Positions 50,986 through 58,885 are shown, counted from the first letter of the stretch. The stretch is DNA of 64,000 nt from Nocardia sp. XZ_19_385 (GCF_015355755.1 NZ_JACVEE010000004.1:434001-498000); one strand, 5' to 3'. The notes: generated from the sequence alone by a model not told the origin. Program-made: numbers and translations.

Positions 50986-51394
50986 GTAGTCGAGTCTGTG
51001 CGATCTTGGTGGGTGGCGCATCCGGGAGTTCCCTGAGCTGGCTGGGCGGGCGGGAATTCGATGGGATCGCGATTGCCGAGCTCCCGGTGTACCCGGCGGG
51101 CAACCCCCGGTCTACTACCGATCGCCGGGCCTGCAGTACTTCCAGGGCGGGATGCGCTCAACTGGCTGATCGTGGGTTTGTTCGCGGCCTTGATAATCGC
51201 AGGGGCTGTAGTGGGGCCTGACGAGAAGACTCTCGTCGGCGGCGATCCCGCGAATTCCACATTGACAGTTCGTAACTGCTTCATAGGAATTCTCATGGGT
51301 AGATACCGAGCACGTTCGGTCTGCCGCTACCAGCGGATTGGGCTCGCCGGGCTCGCGTATTTCTTTCTTATCTCACTGAGGGCACCATGTAGCG
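50986..51394. other. Intergenic region upstream of the K+ channel gene
   Basis: No secure gene. On the plus strand the frame from 51061 has one hydrophobic segment (LNWLIVGLFAALIIAGAVVG, about 51160-51220) and could encode a small membrane protein, but the start is unclear and it runs on into the channel gene in another frame. Confidence 0.3.
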
Positions 51395-51808
51395 ATGAAA
51401 TTGTTGAAGCAGGTCCTGCTTACGGCCACCAACTCACCCAAAGCATTGCTGGGCACCTATCTGACCCTGATCTTCGTCAGCGCCCTGCTGTTCTGGTCGT
51501 TCGAGGAAAACAAATCCTTCGGTGACGCGATCTGGTGGGCGGTGGTGACCGCGTCGACCGTCGGCTACGGCGATCTGTATCCCAATTCCGCGGCGGGCAG
51601 GTTCCTGGCCGGCGGTCTCATCTCCATCATGGTGCTGCTCGTCATCCCGCTGATCACCGCCCACTTCGCGAGCAAACTCATCGTGGACAACGATGCGTTC
51701 AAACACGAGGAGCAGGAGGAGATCAAGTCGCAGCTGCGGGCAATCCGCGCGATCTTGGAGGAGCGGTCATCGACAGTGGAGAGGCCCCATGACGCGAAGT
51801 CCGAGTGA
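51395..51808 (+). CDS. Two-helix potassium channel subunit
   Basis: A 137-aa protein: helix 1 near 17-34, pore helix with the selectivity filter TASTVGYGDLYP (near 51-62), and helix 2 near 68-92 (FLAGGLISIMVLLVIPLITA). It ends in a charged helix. This is the minimal KcsA-like M1-pore-M2 design and should form tetramers passing K+. There is no RCK or voltage sensor domain. Confidence 0.9.
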   Translation: MKLLKQVLLTATNSPKALLGTYLTLIFVSALLFWSFEENKSFGDAIWWAVVTASTVGYGDLYPNSAAGRFLAGGLISIMVLLVIPLITAHFASKLIVDNDAFKHEEQEEIKSQLRAIRAILEERSSTVERPHDAKSE

Positions 51809-51936
51809 GATCGGTTGTTAGGCAGGGTCCTCGGCGCGAGGGCAGGTGGCGTTCCCGCACCCCCAGGGTGGGTAGTGGCGCCTCCGGTCCAACGACATCA
51901 TCGAAGGTAACCCCCCTCGAAATGTCAGGAGACCCC

Positions 51937-52182
51937 ATGTCTGTCATCGCAATCCGTATCCTCACCGGAGCTTTCGCGGCCGCAACCGCCCTCACCATCG
52001 CAATTCCCGCCACCGCCGCACCGACCCCCACCCAGACCCAGTCGCAGAGCTGCCTCGACCTCCGCCTCGCCCTCAACCGCGCCGAACGCGAACTGAGCCA
52101 GTCCAACAACACGAGCCAGCGATCCGTCCTCGAAACCCGCATCCGCAGACTGGAACGTCAACTGCTCGCCAGCAACTGCTGA
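51937..52182 (+). CDS. Small secreted helical protein
   Basis: An 81-aa product with a good signal peptide (SVIAIRILTGAFAAATALTI, cleavage near TAA-APT). The mature part of about 53 residues has two Cys (one near its start, one as the last residue) and a charged helix (LRLALNRAERELSQSNNTSQ). AGGAG precedes ATG 51937. The two Cys could form an end-to-end disulfide. I do not recognise the family. Confidence 0.65.
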   Translation: MSVIAIRILTGAFAAATALTIAIPATAAPTPTQTQSQSCLDLRLALNRAERELSQSNNTSQRSVLETRIRRLERQLLASNC

Positions 52183-52212
52183 ATCCTTTCACCCAGCAGG
52201 ACCCTCTAATCT

Positions 52213-52238
52213 GCGTACCGGCAACCACGCCGGTACGC
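52213..52238. promoter_or_regulatory. Inverted repeat upstream of the sigma-factor cassette
   Basis: GCGTACCGG-n8-CCGGTACGC is a perfect 9-bp inverted repeat ending 4 bp before the AGGAGG ribosome binding site of the leader gene. It could be an operator or an RNA hairpin that controls translation. Confidence 0.6.
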
Positions 52239-52253
52239 GATCAGGAGGTTGTC

Positions 52254-52343
52254 ATGGTTCTCACCGCGATCATCGTCGGCGCTGTGCTTGTCTGTACCTG
52301 CAGTGTCGTTGCTTTCCGCCGGTGGAGTGGTCGTCGTGGCTGA
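52254..52343 (+). CDS. 29-residue membrane leader protein of the ECF sigma operon
   Basis: ATG 52254 follows a perfect AGGAGG with five-base spacing. The product is MVLTAIIVGAVLVCTCSVVA followed by the basic end FRRWSGRRG: one membrane helix with two Cys (CTC). Its stop lies 8 bp inside the sigma-factor gene, so the two are translationally coupled. The near-ideal ribosome binding site makes a real gene likely despite its size. Confidence 0.65.
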   Translation: MVLTAIIVGAVLVCTCSVVAFRRWSGRRG

Positions 52344-52884
52344 GTCGATCTGGCCCGATGAGGCCGTAGTGCTAGCGGCCCGGTCGGGCCACGTGGAGTC
52401 GGTCGCCGCGCTGATCTCCGGTTCCCATCCGCATGTCCGGCGGTTCGCGTACTCGCTGTGCGCGACGCCGGAGGACGCCGAGGACGCGGCTCAGGAAGCG
52501 CTGATCATCCTGTACCGGAAGATCGGGACCCTGCGTGCCTCAGGTGCGCTGGTGTCGTGGATGTTCCGGATCGTGCGCAACGAATGCCTGCGCCAATTGC
52601 GTTTACGGACAAGGCATTTCGACCCGCTGCCGGAACGGGACGTAGCCTCGGCCGAAGAGGAGATGCTGCGTCGGCTCGAGGCCGAGCGGGTCGCCGAAGC
52701 CATCGCAGCGCTTCCGCTTGATCAACGCCAGGTATTGATCATGCGCGACATCCAGGGCTACAGCGGCCGGATGGTCGCCGACCTGCTCGGGCTCAGTACC
52801 GCGGCGATGAAGTCCCGCCTGCACCGAGCCAGGACCGCCCTCCAGAATGAGCTGCGCGACCCGTCGTGGGATGCGAAATGCTGA
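52336..52884 (+). CDS. ECF-family RNA polymerase sigma factor
   Basis: A 182-aa sigma factor. Region 2 includes VRRFAYSLCATPEDAEDAAQEA and LVSWMFRIVRNECLRQLRLR (about 35-95). Region 4 is IAALPLDQRQVLIMRDIQGY, then ADLLGLSTAAMKSRLHRART (about 115-168). GTG 52336 was chosen since GGAG lies about 8 bases upstream and the conserved start of region 2 follows. It directs RNA polymerase to a stress regulon that cannot be named. It is flanked by two overlapping membrane-protein genes, one before and one after; the downstream one is a candidate regulator. Confidence 0.85.
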   Translation: MAESIWPDEAVVLAARSGHVESVAALISGSHPHVRRFAYSLCATPEDAEDAAQEALIILYRKIGTLRASGALVSWMFRIVRNECLRQLRLRTRHFDPLPERDVASAEEEMLRRLEAERVAEAIAALPLDQRQVLIMRDIQGYSGRMVADLLGLSTAAMKSRLHRARTALQNELRDPSWDAKC

Positions 52885-53153
52885 CCGGGGAAGGCACTTT
52901 CGCCAGCACGTCCGTGCCGCGCCACCTGGCCCGGGGATTCCTCGGCTTCGGTGCGCTGATCGCGTCATTCGCTCTGCTTCCCGTAACCGGGCCACTGAGC
53001 CTGCTATTCGCACCGCTCGGACTCGTGGCGTTGCGCGGCTGCCCCATGTGCTGGGCGATCGGTCTCGTTCAGACGCTCTCGCGCGGGCGGCTCCAGCGAT
53101 CCTGTACCGACGGGCACTGCTCGCTGACAATCACGGAAGACGCTGTGCCGTAG
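52878..53153 (+). CDS. Cys-containing membrane protein coupled to the sigma factor
   Basis: A 91-aa protein starting 7 bp inside the sigma gene. Two hydrophobic segments (near 18-38 and 41-62) flank GCPMCWAIG, and the tail has SCTDGHCS. The C-x-x-C, then later C...HC pairs could bind a metal or form disulfides. Position suggests an anti-sigma or sensor partner, but it has no ZAS domain, so this is inference. Confidence 0.6.
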   Translation: MLTGEGTFASTSVPRHLARGFLGFGALIASFALLPVTGPLSLLFAPLGLVALRGCPMCWAIGLVQTLSRGRLQRSCTDGHCSLTITEDAVP

Positions 53154-53173
53154 TGGAGGTGAGTAGGAGCCCG

Positions 53174-54169
53174 CTATTCGATGGCTTGATAGATGCGGAC
53201 GAGTTCCTCGGCGCTGGTGCGGGCGGCGCCGCACCCGCCGCTGCCGACCGCAACCTCGATGGTGTCGAACAGTTTCTCTTCGCGATCCCGCACGATGACG
53301 AACGGTGTCGCGTGGCCGACGCCGACCCACAGCCGGCAACTGCCCGCGCCGAGGGCATCGGGCATTTCCACGACCGGCACGTCGCCGATATCTTTGCGCG
53401 ACTGGCCTTCATAGGCTTTCGTCGCGTACATCTCGTCGAGGAAATCGAACTCGATGTGGTGGCGTGCTTTACCAGAGGCTTCATCGAGGGGACTGCCGGA
53501 AACGTCGCCCACATAGAATGTGCACTTCGAGGGATCCCAGGCCTTGCCGACCGACACCCGGGGTTGCCCCTTTCCGGTCACACCCAGCGGCTGACACGGA
53601 TCCATCTTGCTCAGCTTCGTGGCGGTATTGGAATGCCGAGACTCGGTGCGGAGCGGGCGAGTTGCCAGAGTCGGGATGGCGGCCGTGGCCAAGGCGGTCG
53701 CGTCGGGACACCGATTGCCGGTTCCATACACGCGGTAGTTGACGGCCAATTTGTCGTCGTAGGGGGCGTAGGCATTGCAATGGTCGCTGATATCGCTGTG
53801 CTCGCTGGTCGTAATGGTCTTGCCATTGACTTCGGCGGGCACGCCGAGACTCGACCGGGCCAGACTCGTCATCTCCACGACCACAAGCGTCACCGGATTC
53901 GAACCGGGCTCGTAGTCGATCTCGCAACTGTTCAATTCGCTGCCCGCACCGAAGTATCGAGGCTTGCCGAGGCGCTGCACGGCGGCATCGTCGACGAACC
54001 CGCACGGATCGAGCGGGCGAATCGTGTCCAAGTATTCGAGTTGCTCCCGCGCGTCCGGGACCAGGTCGCGATACGCCCGGTCCACGGCAGAGCTCTCCGA
54101 TTCAGCCCCCGCACAGCTGGCCGCGAATGCCAAGGCCGACACGGCAACTACCACCCTCACCCATTTCAC
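53174..54169 (-). CDS. Lipoprotein with duplicated DUF3558-like domain
   Basis: A 331-aa exported protein; the lipobox FAASC places the lipid anchor at Cys 19. Two similar halves are visible: TIRPLDPCGFVDDAAVQRLG with GSELNSCEIDYE, and LSKMDPCQPLG with DPSKCTFYVGD. The DPC...C pattern is typical of the actinobacterial DUF3558 lipoproteins. Function is unknown. A 52-residue gene lies 9 bp upstream on the same strand. Confidence 0.7.
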   Translation of the reverse strand: MKWVRVVVAVSALAFAASCAGAESESSAVDRAYRDLVPDAREQLEYLDTIRPLDPCGFVDDAAVQRLGKPRYFGAGSELNSCEIDYEPGSNPVTLVVVEMTSLARSSLGVPAEVNGKTITTSEHSDISDHCNAYAPYDDKLAVNYRVYGTGNRCPDATALATAAIPTLATRPLRTESRHSNTATKLSKMDPCQPLGVTGKGQPRVSVGKAWDPSKCTFYVGDVSGSPLDEASGKARHHIEFDFLDEMYATKAYEGQSRKDIGDVPVVEMPDALGAGSCRLWVGVGHATPFVIVRDREEKLFDTIEVAVGSGGCGAARTSAEELVRIYQAIE

Positions 54170-54178
54170 GCCTTCAAC

Positions 54179-54337
54179 CTATGCGAGTGTCGCGCCGAAG
54201 GCGGAAAGCAACCCCACCCAGACGTAGTCCCGCGCCAGGGTAATCGCGACCATCGCCTGCCGGTCCCACAGCTCGGTCTGCTCCCGCTCGAAGCCCGATA
54301 ATTCCCCCGGCCGCCGCAGGTCCGGTGGTTCGCTCAC
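54179..54337 (-). CDS. Small hypothetical protein (52 aa)
   Basis: GTG start at 54337. The product starts MSEPPDLRRPGELSGFEREQ and continues with a Trp-containing helix (ELWDRQAMVAITLARDYVW) and a hydrophobic end (VGLLSAFGATLA). It lies 9 bp upstream of the lipoprotein gene on the same strand, so the two probably form an operon. Too short for family assignment. Confidence 0.55.
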   Translation of the reverse strand: MSEPPDLRRPGELSGFEREQTELWDRQAMVAITLARDYVWVGLLSAFGATLA

Positions 54338-54456
54338 GTGGTGACCGGCTCGTCCCCCGTGTGCGACCTCGGCATGGCGGCGTTGGTGAGTGTGATGGCC
54401 GGATCTGCGGTAGTTGTGTCGTTGACGCCACCACCCCTGTCCTCCAGGCTGAATCC

Positions 54457-55413
54457 ATGAGGGTCGTGCTGATCGTGGTGTTCGACGGGTTTCAGCTCTT
54501 GGACCTGGCTGGGCCCGCGGATGTCTTCAGCTCGGCCGCGCTGCTAGGGGCGCGGCCCGGGTATCGCGTGGAGATCGCGTCGACGAAGGCGGGACCGGTG
54601 CGGTCGTCGTCCGGCATCGAGGTGACGGCGCGGCATGAGCTGGGGAGCTGGTCGGGGCCGGTGCACACGCTGATGGTTGCCGGTGGGCTCACCGCGTGGG
54701 AGGCGAGTGAGGAGGCGGCGCTGGTGGAGAGCGTGCGGCGGGGCGCAGGGTATGCCGAGCGGGTTGGTTCGATTTGTTCGGGGGCTTATCTGTTGGCTCA
54801 GGCGGGACTATTGGACGGGCGCCGGGCGACTACGCATTGGGCGGGTGGCGAGTTGTTGGCGAGCCGGTTTCCTGCGGTGACGACGGAGCCGGATCGGATC
54901 TATGTGCGGGACGGGCCGGTCTGGACGTCGGCGGGGGTGACCGCGGGGATCGATTTGGCGCTGGCGATGGTTGCTGATGATCATGGCGCCGGACTTGCCC
55001 GGGAGGTGGCGCGGTGGTTGGTGGTGTATCTGCATCGGCCGGGTGGGCAGAGTCAGTTCAGTACGCCTATCGCAGCCGACCCGCCGCAGCGGAATTCGCT
55101 TCGGGCACTTCAGGTGTGGATAGAGGAGAATTTGATGCGCGATCTTTCGCTGGCCGGGCTCGCGGATCAGGCGGGAATGAGTACCCGGCATTTCTCCCGA
55201 GTTTTCGCGGCGGAGATCGGGACTACGCCTGCGCGTTACGTCGAGCGAGTTCGGGTGGGGGCGGCGCGGCGGCTGCTGGAGACCACTGATCAGCCGATGG
55301 ATCGGGTGGCATCGACTGTGGGGCTCGGTAGTCCGGACACGCTGTATCGGATTTTTCATCGTCACTTGGGAATACCGCCGGGTGAGTATCGCGCTCGGTT
55401 CGCTGATCGCTGA
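54457..55413 (+). CDS. GlxA-type AraC regulator with DJ-1/PfpI domain
   Basis: A 318-aa protein. Residues 1-175 form a DJ-1/PfpI-like domain (VVFDGFQLLDLAGPADVF; GSICSGAYLLAQAG with the nucleophile-elbow Cys). Residues 215-315 are a double AraC HTH (LSLAGLADQAGMSTRHFSRV and MDRVASTVGLGSPDTLYRIF). It is a transcription regulator, probably responding to a small ligand. The next gene, 15 bp downstream, encodes a free DJ-1/PfpI protein. Confidence 0.9.
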   Translation: MRVVLIVVFDGFQLLDLAGPADVFSSAALLGARPGYRVEIASTKAGPVRSSSGIEVTARHELGSWSGPVHTLMVAGGLTAWEASEEAALVESVRRGAGYAERVGSICSGAYLLAQAGLLDGRRATTHWAGGELLASRFPAVTTEPDRIYVRDGPVWTSAGVTAGIDLALAMVADDHGAGLAREVARWLVVYLHRPGGQSQFSTPIAADPPQRNSLRALQVWIEENLMRDLSLAGLADQAGMSTRHFSRVFAAEIGTTPARYVERVRVGAARRLLETTDQPMDRVASTVGLGSPDTLYRIFHRHLGIPPGEYRARFADR

Positions 55414-55428
55414 AAGAGGGAGTGCGCC

Positions 55429-56175
55429 ATGACATTTCAGATCGCAATTGTGTTGTATCCGGGGCTGACAGTGCTCGATGCGATCGGGCCCTACGAGGTG
55501 CTGCGAGGGCTGCCGGAGAGCGAAATACGGTTCGTGTCCAATGAAGTCGGGCCGATTGTGTCCGATAGCGGGGTGCTGGTACTCGGGGCGACGCATACGT
55601 TCGAGGAGACACCGGCGCCGGATCTGGTGCTGGTGCCCGGGTCCGAGGCTGCGACGACCGAGGCGATGGCCAACAAGGAACTGATCGAGTGGCTGCGGCG
55701 CGTGCATTCGAGTACGCAGTGGACGACGTCGGTATGCAGTGGAGCGTTGGTGCTGGCGGCGGCGGATATTCTGCGTGGGCATCCGGCTACCACGCATTGG
55801 TCGGTGCAGTCGGCGTTGGCGGCATTCGGGGCGGAGTCGCGGCCGCACGATCGGATTGTGCGCAGCGGCAAAATCGTCACTGCCGCAGGGGTTTCCGCGG
55901 GGATCGATTTGGGTTTGTGGTTAGTGGGGGAGATCGCCGGGGAGGAGGCTGCGCAGATGGTGCAGCTGGGGATCGAATACGATCCGCAGCCGCCGTTCGA
56001 CAGTGGGCATCCGGACAAGGCGCCCGCGGCGGTGTTGCGGAAGGCGCGGCTGGAGATGACGAAACGTGCTGCGACGCCGCGGGTTCCGCTCGATGTCGCT
56101 ACCGCGCTCTGGCGTCTCACGCTGAATCGGGTTCGGGATCGGGCGGCGAAGCGGGCACGTAGCGCCGCACGCTGA
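55429..56175 (+). CDS. DJ-1/PfpI-family protein
   Basis: A 248-aa protein (IVLYPGLTVLDAIGPYEVLR start) with SVCSGALVLAAADILRG near 102-118, where the Cys is the reactive elbow residue, then THWSVQSALAAFG. Members include isonitrile hydratase-like and ThiJ-like enzymes. The start follows GAGGGAG. Forms an operon with the GlxA-type regulator, which is likely to control it or share its ligand. Confidence 0.85.
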   Translation: MTFQIAIVLYPGLTVLDAIGPYEVLRGLPESEIRFVSNEVGPIVSDSGVLVLGATHTFEETPAPDLVLVPGSEAATTEAMANKELIEWLRRVHSSTQWTTSVCSGALVLAAADILRGHPATTHWSVQSALAAFGAESRPHDRIVRSGKIVTAAGVSAGIDLGLWLVGEIAGEEAAQMVQLGIEYDPQPPFDSGHPDKAPAAVLRKARLEMTKRAATPRVPLDVATALWRLTLNRVRDRAAKRARSAAR

Positions 56176-56263
56176 CAGCGTCCGAAATCCGCCCTTCGGG
56201 CAGGGGAATTAATTCAGTGGCCGCTCCGAGCCGGAACGATCTACAGTTTTCGAGTACGGCAAA

Positions 56264-56409
56264 CCGAGGTGGGCGGGCCGAAGATCGGTCGGTTATCCAC
56301 TTCTAATGGACAGGTTGCGGGTTCGAGTCCCGCCGGCGGCGCAAGCTGTCGTAGCTCAATTGGCAGAGCGGTACAGTCGGTCGGCGCTAACATGCCCGCC
56401 CACCCTCGG
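56264..56409 (+). ncRNA. Y RNA 1 with permuted tRNA-like module (YrlA type)
   Basis: The ends pair: 56264-56278 with 56394-56409 (15 bp, one bulge). Just inside the 5' strand is GGGCCGAAG...GGTTATCC (56275-56298), which resembles the conserved Ro-binding helix of Y RNAs. The distal part mimics a tRNA in permuted order. A T-arm GCGGG-TTCGAGT-CCCGC is at 56317-56333. A closed acceptor-like stem GGCGGC-GCAA-GCTGTC with a GNRA loop is at 56335-56350. A D-arm GTAGCTCAATTGGCAGAGC is at 56351-56369. The sequence cannot be an ordinary tRNA, since the 5' acceptor strand precedes nothing and the D-arm follows the T-arm. It is followed by TTT. Strand is inferred from the Ro motif and the downstream gene. 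Confidence 0.85.
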
Positions 56410-56419
56410 TTTGCCCGGA

Positions 56420-56532
56420 CGAGAAGGACGGGCCGGAGCTGATCGGTTATCTGGTATCTACAGGTTCGAATCCTGCTGGTGCCGGTGAAAACCGGTGCCT
56501 GTCCGGTCGGCACACCACGACCGTCCTTCTCG
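56420..56532 (+). ncRNA. Y RNA 2 with permuted tRNA-like module
   Basis: A perfect 12-bp end stem (CGAGAAGGACGG at 56420, CCGTCCTTCTCG at 56521) encloses GGGCCGGAG...TCGGTTATCT (56430-56452), the same Ro-type motif as Y RNA 1. A T-arm CAGG-TTCGAAT-CCTG (56461-56475) is followed by a 9-bp acceptor-like stem closed by GAAA (56478-56499, pairs include two wobbles). A D-arm-like loop with GGTCGG follows (56500-56514, stem only 3 bp). TTTT at 56541 could end transcription. It starts 11 bp after Y RNA 1 ends. Confidence 0.8.
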
Positions 56533-56548
56533 CCCAACCGTTTTACAC

Positions 56549-56623
56549 GGGGGAGGCGGGCCGGAGCCTGTCGTTTATCTCTGTCGAAGAAGCCCCGGTA
56601 GGCACAAATATGCCTGCCTCCCT
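56549..56623 (+). ncRNA. Y RNA 3, short form without tRNA module
   Basis: An end stem pairs GGGAGGCGGGC (56551) with GCCTGCCTCCC (56612), one wobble. Inside are GGGCCGGAG and GTCGTTTATCTC (56558-56581), matching the motif of the two upstream RNAs. The rest (56582-56611) has no T- or D-arm. At about 75 nt it resembles a minimal Y RNA made only of the Ro-binding stem and a loop. It ends 43 bp before the TROVE gene start, so it could also be part of that gene's leader. Confidence 0.7.
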
Positions 56624-56665
56624 TGAAACCCAATGCCCCTGGAAGGGGCCGGAATCGAGGACGAC

Positions 56666-58264
56666 ATGGACGCACTGGCAGGCATCAACGCCCGCGCGAC
56701 CCCGCAGCACACCCAGGCAGACCCGCGGCAGGTCCGCAACAACGCGGGCGGATTCACCTTCGAGGTGACGCCCGAGGTCCGGCTGCGCAGATTCCTGGTT
56801 CTCGGTGTCGACGGCGGCACCTATTACGTGCAGTCGCAAGATCTGGCGAAGGAAAACGCCGCTGTCGTAATGGATTTCGCGCGTAACCGGACGGCCGAGC
56901 TGGTGCGTGAGGTGGTGGAGATCTCCACCTCCGGTCGTGCGCCGAAGCAGAACCCCGCACTGTTCGCGCTCGCGGCCGCAGCCGCCCTCGGTGACGAGGA
57001 CGGCAGGCGCACCGCGCTCGAGGCGCTGCCGCTGGTCGCCCGGACGGGCACCCACCTGTTCCTGTTCGCCCGCTACATCGAGCAGTTCCGGGGCTGGGGT
57101 CGTGGACTGCGGCGCGCGGTCGGCGCCTGGTACACCGCGAAGTCGGTCGACGATCTGGCGTATCAGGTCGTGAAGTACCGGCAGCGTGAAGGCTGGTCAC
57201 ATCGCGACCTGCTGCGGCTGTCGCACCCGGCGACCGGTGAGGACGCGCGCGTCCGGCTGTTCGACTGGATCTGTGGTCGGGGCGGCTCGCTGGACGGGCT
57301 GCGGTTCGTCGAGGGATTCCAGCGCGCTCAGGCCGCACCGGTGTCCCAGATTCCCGCGTTGGTCCGTGAGTACCGGCTGTCGTGGGAGATGCTGCCCGAC
57401 GCGGCACTCACCGAGGCGGCTGTTTGGGAAGCGTTGCTGGACAACGGACTTCCGCAAACCGCGCTCCTGCGCCAGCTGCCGCGCCTGACCCGGCTCGGGC
57501 TGCTGTCGCCGCTCGGTGCGCGGACCGGCGCGATCGCGCAGCAGCTCGCCGACCCGGCGCGGTTGCGCAAGGCGCGGGTGCATCCGGTGTCGGTGCTCGT
57601 CGCGCTGCGCACCTACGCCTCCGGGCGTTCGGCGCGCGGCGACAGCACCTGGGACCCGTCGCGTCCGATCGTCGACGCGCTCGACTCGGCGTTCTACGCC
57701 GCGTTCGGCGCGGTCGAGCCCACCGGCAAGCGGCACCTGCTGGCGCTGGACGTCTCGGGTTCGATGACGGCGGGTATCTCCGGGCTGCCGATTTCCGCGC
57801 GGGAAGCCTCTGCCGCACTGGCTTTGGTGACCGCGAGCACGGAACCGGCGCACGAGATTGTCGGCTTCACCTCGGCCTCGTCCAGCAACTGGCGTGAAAG
57901 CGCGCTGATCCCGTTGGCGATCGGCCTGCGGCAGCGGCTCGACGACGCGATCAACGCCGTCAGCAACCTGCCGTTCGGCGGCACCGACTGCTCGCTGCCG
58001 ATGCGGTACGCGCTGGAGCGGAAGCTCGAGGTGGATGTGTTCACCGTGTACACCGACAACGAGACCTGGGCGGGCGAAATCCACCCGCACCAGGCGCTGC
58101 GGCAGTACCGGGAGCAGATCAACCCGGACGCGAAGCTGGTCGTAGTCGGCATGACCGCAACGAATTTCACGATCGCGGATCCGTCGGACGCGGGCATGCT
58201 GGACGTCGCCGGCTTCGACTCGGCGGTCCCGGCTCTGCTGTCGGACTTCGCTCGCGGAGTGTGA
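56666..58264 (+). CDS. rsr: Ro60 orthologue (Rsr), TROVE-domain RNA-binding protein
   Basis: A 532-aa protein: an N-terminal TROVE HEAT-repeat ring (about 1-360, for example RAVGAWYTAKSVDDLAYQVV and REGWSHRDLLRLSHP) and a C-terminal von Willebrand A domain. The vWA has a complete MIDAS: DVSGSMTAG (near 365), the Thr in FGGTDCSLP and the Asp in YTDNETW. Ro proteins bind Y RNA on the outer ring surface and misfolded or single-stranded RNA ends in the cavity. In bacteria they guide exoribonucleases such as PNPase to structured RNA and act in stress. ATG 56666 has GAGG five bases upstream. Three Y-RNA-like structures lie directly upstream on the same strand. Confidence 0.93.
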   Translation: MDALAGINARATPQHTQADPRQVRNNAGGFTFEVTPEVRLRRFLVLGVDGGTYYVQSQDLAKENAAVVMDFARNRTAELVREVVEISTSGRAPKQNPALFALAAAAALGDEDGRRTALEALPLVARTGTHLFLFARYIEQFRGWGRGLRRAVGAWYTAKSVDDLAYQVVKYRQREGWSHRDLLRLSHPATGEDARVRLFDWICGRGGSLDGLRFVEGFQRAQAAPVSQIPALVREYRLSWEMLPDAALTEAAVWEALLDNGLPQTALLRQLPRLTRLGLLSPLGARTGAIAQQLADPARLRKARVHPVSVLVALRTYASGRSARGDSTWDPSRPIVDALDSAFYAAFGAVEPTGKRHLLALDVSGSMTAGISGLPISAREASAALALVTASTEPAHEIVGFTSASSSNWRESALIPLAIGLRQRLDDAINAVSNLPFGGTDCSLPMRYALERKLEVDVFTVYTDNETWAGEIHPHQALRQYREQINPDAKLVVVGMTATNFTIADPSDAGMLDVAGFDSAVPALLSDFARGV

Positions 58265-58269
58265 GAGTC

Positions 58270-58301
58270 GGTTGCCGGTCTCCTCAGTGAGGCCGGCAAC
58301 C
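58270..58301. terminator. Terminator after the Ro gene
   Basis: A 13-bp stem with one wobble (58270-58282 with 58289-58301) and a 6-nt loop begins 6 bp after the stop codon. Confidence 0.8.
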
Positions 58302-58407
58302 GCGGTTCCGGGTCAGGTGGAACCGATCGGTGGGTCCGCGCGTCAGAGGAAGTACAGAAGGCGGCGGAGCCAACCGCCGTCGATACGGCCGAAAGCAGGG
58401 ACTTGCC

Positions 58408-58860
58408 ATGCTCGAGTCTGATGTTTCGAAGTGCACACCGGTGCAGCAGCCTTTCTGTTCGTCCACGTCGAGTCGGGGCAGACGCCCGCGGATGGCTGTG
58501 TCCCGGAGCGTCAAGCGGGCCGTGGAGCCGTCCGTCCCGTCTTCCAGCACAGTAGAAACTGTGGCACGGCAGTCTTTGCGACTTGCCTTGGAAATCGTCG
58601 ACCACCATCGTCCCTTGCGCCACTTGCCTGCGAACGACGCTGTGCTGCAACGAATCCGCACGATCGTCACGGAGGGGTCGGCGCCGCATCGCGCGCTGGG
58701 AGTCGCGGTGCTCCTGCGTGTCGAGGTGACCATGCTCGACCCCGCCACCGCCGAACTGTGTGCCCGCTACCAGCGCGGTCCGCGTCTCTTCGCGCTGGCG
58801 GCTCGTATGGAGTGTGGTCGATCGAAAGACTGGCGTTTGACGGCGTTCCGGCTGTTCTAG
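58408..58860 (+). CDS. Rv3235-family protein
   Basis: A 150-aa protein whose C-terminal half has the pattern LALEIVDHHRPLRHLPANDA ... GPRLFALAARMECGRSKDWRLTAF. This matches the actinobacterial Rv3235 family usually encoded near secA2 or tad genes. Function is unknown. ATG 58408 is preferred because upstream in-frame residues are unlike protein, although no strong ribosome binding site is seen. Confidence 0.7.
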   Translation: MLESDVSKCTPVQQPFCSSTSSRGRRPRMAVSRSVKRAVEPSVPSSSTVETVARQSLRLALEIVDHHRPLRHLPANDAVLQRIRTIVTEGSAPHRALGVAVLLRVEVTMLDPATAELCARYQRGPRLFALAARMECGRSKDWRLTAFRLF

Positions 58861-58885
58861 GCCTTGCTAGCTAGGATCTGCGGGC

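Noticed and set aside
56260..56530. Ordinary tRNA genes (Arg-like TCT loop near 56300; T-arms at 56317 and 56461; D-arm at 56351)
   Set aside because: The arms are in the wrong order (T-arm before D-arm), acceptor strands do not pair as in tRNA, and the ends of each unit pair with each other. A Y RNA with a permuted tRNA mimic explains all parts, and the Ro gene follows.
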